A stretch of DNA of 64,000 bases from Phoronis australis (Eukaryota; Phoronida; Phoronidae). Under the pieces are notes generated by a model, which saw nothing but the letters and a program-made list of their open reading frames with translations, ran no database searches and was not told the origin of the DNA. Every line of letters begins with the position of its first letter. Within the stretch, counting starts at the first letter, position 1. Position numbers and translations under genes: made by a program. The stretch spans positions 821,843 through 885,842 of the forward strand of contig NMRA01000075.1 of assembly GCA_002633005.1 (NCBI GenBank), written 5' to 3'. Shown piece after piece: positions 12,919 to 24,064 of the stretch.

Positions 12919-13155
12919 GCGCGTACCCGGGGTGCGCGAACGAGCCCCCAATTTGGCGAATTGGCCGGGTAAAAAGGTCCGCCTCAGAGAAACAAAAACT
13001 CCGAGAAAACGAGGCAAAAGTCCACTAAAAAGGCGCAGACGCACAGTTCACACTGAGACCGTTTTTTATTTTGTATTGTCTTAGTCCTCCCTCTTTTTTG
13101 TGGCAAAAGGTCCAGGTGTCAGAGATTCGAGTCCCCCCCGGGCTGGGTGCGGGCA
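12919..13155 (+). repeat. Dispersed repeat related to the nested insert at 62551-62816
   Basis: About 237 bp matching the 266-bp insert inside Kolobok copy 3. Shared blocks include AAAAGGTCCGCCTCA, CTCCGAGAAAACGAGGCAAA and AGTCCACTAAAA, in the same order. The left edge (GCGCGTACCCGGGG) and right edge (GGGCTGGGTGCGGGCAG) resemble the ends of the insert. A GATTCGAGTCC word at 13126-13136 looks like a tRNA B box, but it lies near the end of the element, so a tRNA-derived SINE is not demonstrated. No target duplication was found for this copy. Confidence 0.65.
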
Positions 13156-15150
13156 GTCTTCCCGCTTAATGGTGAAACTTGTTTTTGACAGAAAGGCCGG
13201 GGGTGATTGGCTGTCGCTTCGTCGTTTTGATTTTTATAAAAGCGCGATTTCTCATAGCCTGCCGACCGTGATCGCCGGACTCGCCCGGCATAGAGTCCTC
13301 AGTGCCTGGAGGTCGCGATTCCGGGGATATTTCGGATTTTACCCGAGTTCTCTGCCCGGAGTTGTGATCGTGCTACGATATAGATGTTAACGGAGACTCA
13401 GTTTTCTGTATCACGTTGTGCAGCCAATATATATGTCTGCCGGAAAATGAACTAGGCCAAACATGAATACTGTGACAAAGCTATCGGTGGTAAAGGCTGC
13501 TGAACACAGCGTTACGCTTCTGTCAATAGATGGCGCTTTTGGCAGTGGCGGCGCTGTTGTTTGAGAACTTAATTGTTTATTCAACACCCAAATACTGTAT
13601 AATTCCACGACGTCAACGCCACAATTACCATACATTTATTGTCAATTTTGTTCAGTAGTAACCCTGAAAGGCTAACGTGTGTCAGTGTTTCGAAACATTT
13701 AATATTTGCATCAAACTGCCACCGCTGTTGTTCGCTTATATACCCGCTAGAGTATTTGAATAGTGCAAGATCCTTTTTATAGAACACCCACGTTAGAAAG
13801 TTTTGGAAGCGTGTGTCCCGGTGACACATCTGAACATCGATCGCTGTTCTCGGCTGATCTGTCCAGACATTAGTGTCCCTAATAATGCACGAAACCAAAT
13901 AGACACTTCCCGCTGCCTTGTCGCACGGTTGAAGAGTCTCCAAATTACAATAGTTGTGACTGACGTCATGATTCTCGGGTTTACATAGTTTGTACCTGGC
14001 TTCTGAAGGCTTTGAAAATAGTCTAAATTGGGAAGTTGGGGAGAGCTCTAATTGACTTTGTGACGCTCCCAGAAATTGGCCCTGCGCGTGGCGGGTTGCC
14101 GGCTTTTTGTTTTCGTTTTTTTTTTCATATTGTCTAATGTAGCGAATTATCTGGACCTGCAGTTAGGCTGAATTAAAATGTGAGCGTATTAGTTTTACGA
14201 CGTGTTTAGTGAGTTCACCATTATTTGCGCCAAGTAATGCGCAAAGGAAGCTTTCCCATTCGATCACCGCTTTATATTCGCAGTATGGCAAATAAGTAAA
14301 AGCAACTGTTAAAATTGGCATTCCATTCTTCGTATAGAATGTCTGACCTACTCGACGCCAATTAACGTGCAGGATGACGGAATTTCTTATCACCTTTAAT
14401 AAAAACCAAAGGCCGTGAGGGTAGGCCCAGTCGTTACGCAGGTGTCGTAGACGAGGCAATTCAGACTTTCAGATGGGCGACTTTCCATGGCAAAATTGTC
14501 CCAGCAATGGTTCATTTTGGGTTAAAACTTTGCTAAAGAGTTCACTTTTCGGGGTAGAACTCACTGTCATGGGGGTCTATATTATTAGGACGAATACAGT
14601 CTAACTGAATAGTCATTTTGGTGGGTTTAAAAGCTCTATACATGTATGAACGGATTTTGCCATAGATGATAAAAAATATCAACTACTGGGTAACAATTTC
14701 TTACCGAGAAGCCGTCCCAATAAACGCCGGGGCCCCTTTCAATTGTGTTTCCTCTCGTAAGTTTGGACGGTTTGAGTCACCGAAAACTAAGTATCCGGAC
14801 TCGTGTCCCGTGGATTGGGACCCAACTCAGTGTCGGTGCTGGCCCGTGCGAATCTGATCATGACATACAAGCCCTCTGAAAGAATCTGTGCAGCTCCATC
14901 CCGTACTGAGACAGAACCCAAACACGTACATGCTCATGTTTTTGCGTTCCTGCGCCATAGAAGTAAAAATCACTTGGTTAGCAGACAAATTTATCTTCGT
15001 CACTCCGGCCGTCAGGGCAATCACGCCCCGCCCCGTGCGTCGCAAGATTAGTTTCATCGGTNCCCCCCCCCCCTCCCTGCATCTGCTAGATAAGTCTCCA
15101 ATTGCAATTAGAAAAGTTATAACTGCATTTCATAAAATATGATCTTGACC
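13156..15150. other. Intergenic DNA; no gene seen
   Basis: Contains a single N (15062) next to a C-run at 15063-15073. Several 60-120 codon frames on both strands are unsupported. No tandem array was seen. Confidence 0.4.
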
Positions 15151-15154
15151 CTAT

Positions 15155-15365
15155 ATGTCAAACGGAATTTGGCTGTGTTGTTATGCTGTGAATGTTATTT
15201 TCTTTTTTGCTAAATAAAAAGATGTATCAAAGCCATGTGACCCCGCAATTAGTGATATAAAAGCACAAAACCATTTCGACAGAGCATTCTACTTTCAGAA
15301 AACATGTGCCTATAATGAGATAAAATCTATAGTTTGAGCAGTCATTATGCTATCTTAGAATCTCT
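15155..15365 (+). repeat. Dispersed AT-rich repeat (CACGTGAC family), copy
   Basis: Shares the ordered words TTGCTAAAT, AAAAAG, CATGTGACC, GATATAAAAG, ACTTTCAGAAAA and AAAATCTATAG with copies near 17860, 27060, 42770 and, reversed, 29090. No coding capacity. The family looks like an old non-autonomous element; its ends are not defined. Confidence 0.55.
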
Positions 15366-15369
15366 TGGG

Positions 15370-17855
15370 GAGTCAGTAGTATGTGTTCCACCAATGACTT
15401 GGCGCTTTTGGGTAACGGTCGATTATCGCCTGAACTGGCGACAACTTTTAAGAGAAAAATACACAATACATACTGAAAATGAGGAAACCAAAGAGGTTCA
15501 CATTTGCCTGTTAATAGTGTGTCATTTTTGATGTTCTTTGATATTTTACTCTTACAGATACGTTAAATTCAATCCTTTACCAGTACAATTTAATTTGGTC
15601 GCATATTAAAAATCGTTCGTTAACAGTCATGTTTGCTTGCGGCCTCTTTTTGGACAGGTCTGGTGACCAATAATTCTTCGCATTTAGGCTAAAATGAATT
15701 TGATCATCCCTTAGTTGGGTAGTGGTTATGCGATCTATTCAAAGGGTACTGTTTACACGGTGTTGTTCAGTATACACACTTCATACCTCATTAGAAGGTC
15801 ACTGAGCCCGGCTGGCTGCTTGTAGCATGAACAAGCCGCTTGGATCACCTGCTCCCAGCTTTTATTTCGAGGATCGACGAACGTGAATGTGTGCACTGAT
15901 ACATTCAACATGCACAGGGTAGCCTAAATACTAGCATTGCTATGTTTTCAACCGCGTGTTTTAACAAGAAGGGCTGCCAAACCATTCTTAGCGGCGGGTC
16001 TACGAATCTGTCTATGGAACAGTTTATCCGTGCTGGCGACGCACCCCTTAATCCGCAGCTGATTATGTACTTACATGTAAATACACGCACGTCTGACTGA
16101 TAAAAACGACTGCCCTGTTTGATTCGAGAGAGCGAATTTTTTTGCGCTTTGATTACCACGCCCCTGCGTCACGTCACTTGCGAATCACTTCAGCAGTACA
16201 TGTGATTAATATCTATTGTTTTGCAGCACACTATCAGTGAATCCGTGTATTTAACAAACAGCTACAAAACTTGTTTTAACTAATGGTAAAAGTGGATATT
16301 TACTGAAGGTAGAAAGTCTGAATAATTCTATGCCAATATCTGCTAGTACTTTGGTCACGTGACCATTTGATTTTTATAAATTTAGGAAAAATAGTTCATT
16401 CAAGCAATACTACAGTATCCATAACATGTCCAAATGTCGTTTGATACAACTGAATTTTCAAGATGAAATCTCCAAACGCTGTTAAAAGTTTTCTAAATTA
16501 GCATTTCATTTTATGCGATTTTTAGTTTTTCCGTAAAAATCATAAATGTCCTATTTTTAGTTAGCCCGTCATGCAGAGTGGAACATTTTAAAACAATTCC
16601 TAAAAGCCTTTTAGAGAAAGTGAACCGAGCAAAATATCTGAAAGATTCATATGAATCCAATTGGCCATTTCTGAGGTATGATGTTCCGAACTTAACCGAA
16701 TTTGGACAATTTTCCTAGCCTCCAACGTAGCCAGTGTTTGTAGTGAATTACACCATTTAACTGTTCACGACACAGACAACACACACCTCGTTGATATCCA
16801 TTATAGTTTATTAAGATTTGATCCTCGGCTCGCACATGAAGAGCCAAAGACTGTTAAGTTGATTGCTTAGCTTAAGTGAACAAACAGTACGGATGATATT
16901 GCATAATTTCAAGGTGAATTAAGTAGTCTCTAAAGTGCAGCACAGTAGCTAGTTACACGGTGTTTTCCATAGCAAATATTTTATCAAAAGCCTAGTACTT
17001 GCTGGTGATGGTTAAAACGAAATATCTCACTAACTTGATTGAATTCTTGCTTCCGTTCGTTTGAAGTACAACGCACAAGTACGTTATGGTTATGTACTGT
17101 ACAAGTAGGATCTCATTGACAAGTCTGCGTACTTATCCAAAATGTCTTTAAAAGTATTGTGTTTAATCCAGTAAGAGTATAAAACTAAAACACATCTACA
17201 ACTTGATTTTTGAGTGGTTATCATTTGTCTTTTTGTAAAAACTTTGCGAAAGGACATTTAAATGGTTACCAAAATAATTTTATCAAATTTAGTTTTATGT
17301 GAATGTTCATGGTCAGCGAAATCTCAAAACGCTGTTACAATTTTCAAAATTAAAAATGTCATTTAGGTTTTCTTATACGCAATTTAACTTTTTTACGAAA
17401 ATCACAAAAGTGTTATATTTCAATAGCCCTGCATGTAAAAGTATAAACATTTTAAAAACAAGCCCTCTCGGCGTTTCTGGAGAATTGTGGATAAATCACA
17501 CACTGTAATCTGGACGTTTCACAGGAATCCGGTCAGCCATTTCCGAAACATGATGATCCGAAATTATTCAAGTTTGGACATTAATCTAGCGTTCTAAGTT
17601 ATTTAGGACCCTACAAAACGGAACATCATATCTGAGAAATGGCTGATCGCATGCTTATGAAATCTAATACCAAAACGCTGTTAAGAAATGTCCTTAAAAT
17701 TTAGGAAAAGGGAAAGTTATAATTTTCATGGGAAAATATCAAATTGTATGAAAACGGAATAATATTTTACAAAACTGTAATAGGCTTTTGATATTTCATC
17801 CTGAACATTCATTACATCGAAAAAAATGTGATCATGTTATTAATATGGTATTTTT
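15370..17855. other. Intergenic DNA with old AT-rich repeats; no gene seen
   Basis: Segments at about 16350-16740 and 17230-17720 resemble each other (blocks such as CAAAACGCTGTTA, ATGATGTTCCGAA/ATGATGATCCGAAA and GAATTTGGACAATTTTCCTAG/CAAGTTTGGACATTAATCTAG), indicating further members or partners of the dispersed repeat family. No exon was supported. Confidence 0.4.
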
Positions 17856-17859
17856 TCTG

Positions 17860-18045
17860 TCAATGTACCTTCTTTTTGCTGAATATTACTGAAAACATGG
17901 TCAATTGACCAAATTAATGGTAGATTGCTAAAAAGTAAAAAATGAACTGATTCCGCATGCTTTATACTTTCAGAAAATATACACTACTAACTATTTTGTT
18001 AAAATCTATGGCAGATATTTGGCTAAATGCGCTAACTTACCAATA
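17860..18045 (+). repeat. Dispersed AT-rich repeat (CACGTGAC family), copy
   Basis: Contains TTTTTGCTGAATATTACTG, GGTCAATTGACCAAATTAAT, TTTCAGAAAATATACACTA and TTTGGCTAAATGC in the family order. The central CACGTGACC is changed to CAATTGACC here. Confidence 0.55.
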
Positions 18046-19595
18046 ATATCCACCATAACCTTATGACATGACTTGTGTACTGAGCAAACGCCACGGATTA
18101 CAAAGGAATGTTAATTAGTCGTTTCAGTGCCGTGGTGTTAAAAAAAAAACGTAAGACTATTGCAACGACTTCTGGGTTTTGTCCCATATTTAATTGTGTG
18201 TTCCAAGAATGTTTCGCTGAAGAATATGGGTCTTCAGATTCATTTACTGCACAGTTTCGCGTTTTGCTGGCAGTAGGTTGCGCCGTGCTATGGGTTTTGT
18301 CACTAAAGTTTCGGAACTCGTCAGGTTCCAAGTAGCCTGGCTGTGGCAAGCAGCAAACTACGGACACAAACAGTTCGTATAGTATCTGCAAGCTGATGAT
18401 CGATATAATATTATAACTACATGTAGTTTTCTTTGAATAAGGAATCATCCACGGTGTTGTGCAACGTTATTATATAATTATGTGTGTTCATTCCTTTTGT
18501 GACTGTCGAATTCATTATTTGGTTGATTGTCAATGATTGAATCACGTTCCAGGTGCTTTGTTTCATTTATTAATCGGTCACTAATTTCAGGAGCAAAACT
18601 AAGAAAATGATGACACCTTGCCATATCTCCAGACATGATGAAATGTCCCGAAAGACCTCCTATGGGATCTTGTTCGGCCCCTTTTAGTCTACCTGTGGAT
18701 TATATGTTGTAACATTAACCTAAACCCTGGGGCTGTTTTGAAAACACCGGCACAGCGCAGACGATTCGTATTTGTACTCCTAAGTCGTCCATCGTCAACA
18801 GTTTTTGTTAATTCGTGTGTGTTGGTACGGTGCTAAAGTTGAGGCCATGGAGAAAAAAACATATTTGAAGAATTTCTTGTTGTTTGTATTAATACTAATG
18901 GGGCGTATTGGATAAAACGGAATAGTCACTTGATAGTGTACACCACGTAGATAGACAACAGGCTACGTCGCTTTTCACAATAGGCGTTTGAACGAACAGT
19001 TTAATCAAATTTGATTAGAATGCGACGGAATATTCTGTAAATATAGTCACAATGCTACCGAACCAAGATGGGAGAGTAAATATTGAACACCACACTCAAA
19101 ATAGAGTTCCTGGTAATATCTGTGTTGCGCATCAACGAGGTGTTAGTGTATGCGATTCCAATTTGGTAAAAAGTAGTCTACGTAAGCGTTGTCTTCCTTT
19201 CGTCCCTAACCATTATTTTACAGAGTGCACGTCGAGTATGAGATCGATGCAAGTCTTGTACTTGTTACTTGCCACATACACTGTATATCTATCATGGAAT
19301 GGCGTGATCGGGTTATTTTCTGTAAGAATGTTATTGAGAACCAACCGCCATATACCTAAATGCGTTAAATTGAAATAATTCTACGTAACCACGTCTGAAC
19401 TGTAATGTAGACAACTGCCATTTTATCGAGTCTGTCTTTTTAATATCTTGGACCAATGTCGGGGTGACCTGCATGATAAGCCCGTTCACATAGTAAACTT
19501 ATCCTGCACTAGTGTAATTTGTTCCTCCTCTAGCTGAGCGCCAACACGCATATATTCGACTCAAGGCGGAAGTTGTCGCCAGAGCACGCAAACGT

Positions 19596-19907
19596 TCACA
19601 AAAAACGGCGGGAGTTCAGGTTGTTGAATTTAATTGATTTTTTCACCTGGGTCGGTAAACGTGGGTTCATCAGGTCGGTGAGCCTGACGAGTACCGGTCC
19701 ACTTCTCGCGGGCTTTTCGAGGTCTTCTTGAACATGTGCGTCGCCTAATAGTTGAATGAATTTGAAAACCTCTTCCGTGGCCCATTTTTCCGTTCTTGGT
19801 GTCCCATTTGAAATTGAAGGCATGATAAAATTTAGCAAGAATAGAGTTTTGGAAACTTCGACAATGAACAGCTGATGCGAATACGGCGCGAAAAAGGGGA
19901 CTGACAA
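19596..19907 (-). CDS. Possible SAM-like ORF or lone exon
   Basis: A 103-codon frame. An internal methionine at 19823 begins a segment reading KWATEEVFKFIQLLGDAHVQ, followed later by GPVLVRLTDL. That spacing, W-x-x-(E/D)-V-x-x-(F/W)-(I/L) and then GxxLLxLT, resembles the start and middle of a SAM domain, a helical protein-interaction module. The last SAM helix is not clear and the frame stops soon after. It could be one exon of a gene whose other exons I cannot find, a decayed copy, or chance. No poly(A) signal or matching exon was identified. Confidence 0.25.
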   Translation of the reverse strand: MSVPFFAPYSHQLFIVEVSKTLFLLNFIMPSISNGTPRTEKWATEEVFKFIQLLGDAHVQEDLEKPARSGPVLVRLTDLMNPRLPTQVKKSIKFNNLNSRRFL

Positions 19908-20174
19908 CTCCCACTAGAATGCGTTAACTATAAAGCTCAGTGGCCAGTACACTGAGGTGGCGCTGCGGCACCAGAATTAAATCGAAGATGAATATCACTT
20001 TTTGTTAGTTGGAGACGCATTCCCTAAACATCAGAATTAAGTTTCATGTTAAGGGGGAAAAGTGTGCTGTAAAGAAAACTTGGTACCTCAGTTGAAAAAA
20101 ACAGCCTCCAAAAGACCTCATTCGGCAAGTACCCAGGTATTTTAAACGTATCCAATTAATGCAATTACCGCCCT

Positions 20175-20406
20175 GGATCCCGTTCCAAGAAACTTAGTTC
20201 AGACAAATATTAAACTTGAGTCAATTTTTAGATAAAACTTAAATTTGTTGTAAGTCCGTTTCAAGGAAATGAACTTAGGTTTGACTTAAGTTTTGTCTTA
20301 GATTTGACTTAACTTACCGGATGTGGATGTTTCAAAGTTTGGAGGCTGAGACAAATCTCAGACTTGAGTAAAAATGAACTTATGTTGCTTTCTTGGAACG
20401 GGACCC
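20175..20406. mobile_element. Small foldback MITE with GGNTCCCGTTCCAAGAAA ends
   Basis: A 232-bp element whose first 19 bp (GGATCCCGTTCCAAGAAAC) recur inverted at its right end (TTTCTTGGAACGGGACCC). The interior is rich in AACTTGAGT/ACTTAAGT words that also pair across the centre, so the whole unit can fold back. There is no coding capacity. A target duplication is not clear, so the superfamily is not assigned. Confidence 0.7.
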
Positions 20407-21169
20407 TGAATTTCATCGAATGTCGGTTTGTAATCAACTCACAAAAACAACGGATTTTGTTGTTTTACATCTTTGGTAAAAAGCAAAAAACGTATATATA
20501 TTGAGTTTGTTTGGGTTGTTGAAATACAGGCGGACGCCATACTTGTAGGACTCGGCCAACAGCCAGTGAATGTAAACATTCTCTATTCAAATTTGATATT
20601 TAGTGTGCGCTTCGTTTTGTTTGCAATGACATGTTGGCGCTGTATTGATTTGGATATCTTTTTTGTTATCTCAATTATTTAAGCGGCAGTTGATCGACTG
20701 AAGGGATTTGGAAGGCTCACGTGCCGCCTTTTTGGATAAAAATGTCTTGAGGCCTTTATAAACACAGATACATTTAAAAATCGATGTAATATGCAGCCAT
20801 TCAGTAGCGACCACACCTCGTCTATACGGAACTAATTATACTGTGAAACGTCGCTGAAGAGTATAAGTTTCTTTAAATATCTGAGCTGATAGGAGCTAAA
20901 CTTCCATTCTCTGGGCCTACATAATCCCTCTTACAGGTGAAAACGCTGTTTTTGTCGCGAAACATCATGTATTATATTGTAACAGTAGGCAACTACACGA
21001 TTCACCCCCAATAGGCGGGGTAAATTCACAACAACAGAAGAACGTAGTCCAATTAACAGTTCGTTTTATTTCTAAAATGCACTGTAGGTCACTTGTCTTT
21101 TAAAAACGTAAGCACCGGTTGATCTGTATCACAAAAGTTGATAGATGAAATAATCTCGCTTCACTTTTC

Positions 21170-21610
21170 GTAGTGCAATCACTCGGTAGATATAACCACT
21201 CGCCATGCGCTTTGTGAGCGCAGCGTTGGACCCACGTTCACAAGGTAAATACGACAGCTGATTATGCTGTAAGTGTACTGTCGGAGCCACGTTCACACGA
21301 TAAATACAACCGCTCACCATACTGTAACAGCAGTTACGGAGCCATGTTCACACTATAAAAACAACCGCATACCATACTGTAAGAGCACTGTCGGAGCCAC
21401 GTTTACACGATAAATACAACCGTTCACCACACTGTAACAGCAGTGACGGAGCCACGTTCACACGATAATTACAGCCGCTCACCATATTGTAAGAGCAATG
21501 TTGGAGCCATAACCACTCGGAAATTATGACAGCGTACTACTGTAAGAGCAGTGTCTGAACCACGTCCACACGGTAGATACGAGTGCTCACCGTACTATAA
21601 GTGTTGGAGC
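21170..21610 (+). repeat. Minisatellite, 55-bp period
   Basis: About seven to eight copies of a unit containing CGGAGCCACGTTCACACGAT and AACCGCTCACCATACTGTAA. Successive CGGAGCC words start at 21282, 21337, 21392, 21447 and 21502, exactly 55 bp apart. The outer units are degenerate, and the first spacing is about 45 bp. The array lies just past the 3' end of the minus-strand gene at 21809-22813. Confidence 0.9.
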
Positions 21611-21755
21611 TTCACTTAATCTAAAACTCTTCTATGCACAACTTTTCGTACTAAATGACTCGCACTGACCATGAAAACCTAAGTGTGTTATGAAACTCGC
21701 AATAAAAGTAAACTGAATGAATTAGATTTAGTTTCGCAATATAAGTAGGTAAGAA

Positions 21756-21761
21756 TTTATT
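21756..21761 (-). terminator. Poly(A) signal for the 21809-22813 gene
   Basis: AATAAA on the minus strand (TTTATT as written), 48 bp beyond the stop codon. It supports the ORF as the terminal or only coding exon of a transcribed gene. Confidence 0.5.
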
Positions 21762-21808
21762 TCACGGTTGAGACAGCCTCGTCGAGGTGTTAACTTATCA
21801 TATTCATA

Positions 21809-22813
21809 TTATTCCTGAACAACAGATAAACAATTCATGTGGGAAAATTTTTTAGGAAGTCCGTCTATCCATCGGATGCATTTTTCAAACGTGAATGGAT
21901 CAACAGTTATGATTTTTGGTGTGTGTGAGGACCCGCCTTTACTAACAAGCTGCACCGCTATTGGGCTCCCAGGGTAGCCTACATCAAACTCCTCTTCGCT
22001 GTCACACTGGCTATTAATGCCAGCTAAGCTTCTCTTTTTGGTTACACCATCCCGCAGCTCGTGAACTCGCTCATCAAAATCAGTTATCTCTGACGAGTTA
22101 TTCTCTGGTGACAAACCTTTATTTTGGTTATCGTTATCGCCTGGTATGTATCCTTCAGTCACATCTGATTTATGGCTCTCCGATATCAGAAATTGTCCAT
22201 TTGTACACGGGGACTTAATTTTTTTATTTAAGTTAACATCCTTAATATCAAGGTCCTCTGTTAGACTTTTTTTCTGAACGTTATAGTATCTTTTATCGAT
22301 ACAGTTTTTGCTCAATACTGGTTTTTTGGTTCGTGGTGACGGAGTTGCCTGCTTTCGTAATTTCTTGTTTCGTCGAGTTACCAATTCTACGTCGTTGACG
22401 TTGTAATGACCACTGCCTTCTTTTAATAAATTCTCGAGTCTTGGCGTCGTTATCCCCACAGATGAAACCCTCTTGTCACTCCCATACTCTCCAACTGATG
22501 TAGACGTCGACGAATTAATAGTTCGTCTTAAACTGCCCGACACATGTCTATATTCACCAGTTCGTAGTACTTTTAAAGGTACCCCTTCGCCGGATTGTAA
22601 GCAATAATTTATCACCTTCTCGTCTTCGTAAAGCTGTGTAATCACCACGTCACAGTCCAGTCTTGTTTTCAACTCAGACTTGCGTGAAATATTCATCTCA
22701 TTTTTCTTGCGATCATTCGATGACAGAGCGACGTCGCTCCATTTGGAAGTTTTCAGCGCACCAATGCGAGGTAACCTCAGTGAGCCGGTGGACTCAAGCC
22801 GGAACGCATTCAT
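21809..22813 (-). CDS. Uncharacterised 334-residue protein, single-exon ORF
   Basis: The longest uninterrupted frame in the window. I do not recognise it. It starts MNAFRLESTG with an in-frame stop seven codons upstream. A TTGACAG acceptor-like site 18 bp before the ATG suggests an upstream 5'UTR exon. The protein is rich in S, T, K, N and D and probably largely disordered. A basic stretch at residues 147-164 (RRNKKLRKQATPSPRTKK) looks like a bipartite nuclear localisation signal. An ordered-looking C-terminus includes ITVDPFTFEKCIRWIDGLPK. No signal peptide, membrane segment or zinc motif is visible. AATAAA follows 48 bp after the stop. It could be the whole gene or the last exon of a larger one. 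Confidence 0.65.
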   Translation of the reverse strand: MNAFRLESTGSLRLPRIGALKTSKWSDVALSSNDRKKNEMNISRKSELKTRLDCDVVITQLYEDEKVINYCLQSGEGVPLKVLRTGEYRHVSGSLRRTINSSTSTSVGEYGSDKRVSSVGITTPRLENLLKEGSGHYNVNDVELVTRRNKKLRKQATPSPRTKKPVLSKNCIDKRYYNVQKKSLTEDLDIKDVNLNKKIKSPCTNGQFLISESHKSDVTEGYIPGDNDNQNKGLSPENNSSEITDFDERVHELRDGVTKKRSLAGINSQCDSEEEFDVGYPGSPIAVQLVSKGGSSHTPKIITVDPFTFEKCIRWIDGLPKKFSHMNCLSVVQE

Positions 22814-23800
22814 CCACGTTTCAACCTGTCAACGGCACTCGTTACCCCGATTTTGTTTTCAAACAGCGTTGCCACTTCTGATGTTTTGTATTGTCAGTTC
22901 AATACCCTCGTCAACAGCTATAATTCTGTTACCAGCAGCCGATATATGATCTTGAAAGTCAATATTTAGCCGTCAATCTTGAACAGATTTCTTGTGCAGA
23001 ACTCGGTGAGATTACACTGGATATGTGTACGAGTGAACCTGACGTGACCACAAGTTTAGGTCTCAGAACTACTGTTGATAGCGCTTTAATGAGCCCGTTT
23101 ATCTGACAAGCCGTTCCATAAACCATTCAATAGCGACGATCGCCGAGCATCGACTTCGGAAGGCCGGGCCTAGATTTGCTGCAAAGATAACGTCACTAAC
23201 GGGGAAGCCAATGCTGAGTTGTAGCAACGGCACGACAACGCCAGTCCTTCGGACAATTCCCGTCTGATTTTAGTTTATTCTTTGATATCACCGTAAATAA
23301 ACGTACGGTCTGTTTTGGTTTCCTTAACTTTTAATGAATGTTGCCTCGGTTTCCGTAATTTCGCGTCCCGTCCTTCACATATGTTGCGCAGAGGGGAAAT
23401 TGTACACATTAGACTTGCTCTCAAAAGCTACCAGCCTTTTAAGGTCGTCTCACAGTGACGTCATCGATTCGTGGGGTTCCTCAGGGCCCTCAACTTTGTC
23501 AAACACTTTTCAACACACCTATTCTACCCTATGATTTATCCACTTAATGTCACTGTTTAGCGACCATCTCCTCTGCAGAAGAATCGTAGGTGATGGTGGT
23601 ACGTTACTGTACGTACTGCTTAGGAACTACAACTACATGTACGGCAATTGAACAAAGAAGTTTCGTTCAAACTGTTTGTTGCGTCATATTCCAAAACACT
23701 ACAGCACGACATCGCAAAACATGTATGAAGCAACGATGTCTTGTTTGCCCAGGATATCGAATTCAAGTTGCTTTTAATATTGAATAGATTGCACTACTAT
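22814..23800. other. Upstream region of the 334-residue gene; no exon assigned
   Basis: Mixed sequence up to the assembly gap, probably holding the promoter or 5'UTR exon of the minus-strand gene. Plus-strand frames of 65-90 codons overlap it but have no recognisable motif. Confidence 0.4.
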
Positions 23801-24064
23801 NNNNNNNNNNNNNNNNNNNNNNNNNNNNNNNNNNNNNNNNNNNNNNNNNNNNNNNNNNNNNNNNNNNNNNNNNNNNNNNNNNNNNNNNNNNNNNNNNNNN
23901 NNNNNNNNNNNNNNNNNNNNNNNNNNNNNNNNNNNNNNNNNNNNNNNNNNNNNNNNNNNNNNNNNNNNNNNNNNNNNNNNNNNNNNNNNNNNNNNNNNNN
24001 NNNNNNNNNNNNNNNNNNNNNNNNNNNNNNNNNNNNNNNNNNNNNNNNNNNNNNNNNNNNNNNN
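23801..24064. other. Assembly gap (264 N)
   Basis: A run of unknown bases. Reading frames that cross it are meaningless. Confidence 1.

Noticed and set aside
13120-13145. tRNA gene, from the B-box-like GATTCGAGTCC
   Set aside because: No A box at the right distance and no cloverleaf; it lies inside a dispersed repeat.
19052-19378. 108-codon plus-strand ORF as a small gene
   Set aside because: No motif, no splice partner, no poly(A) signal nearby; length is within chance for this composition.
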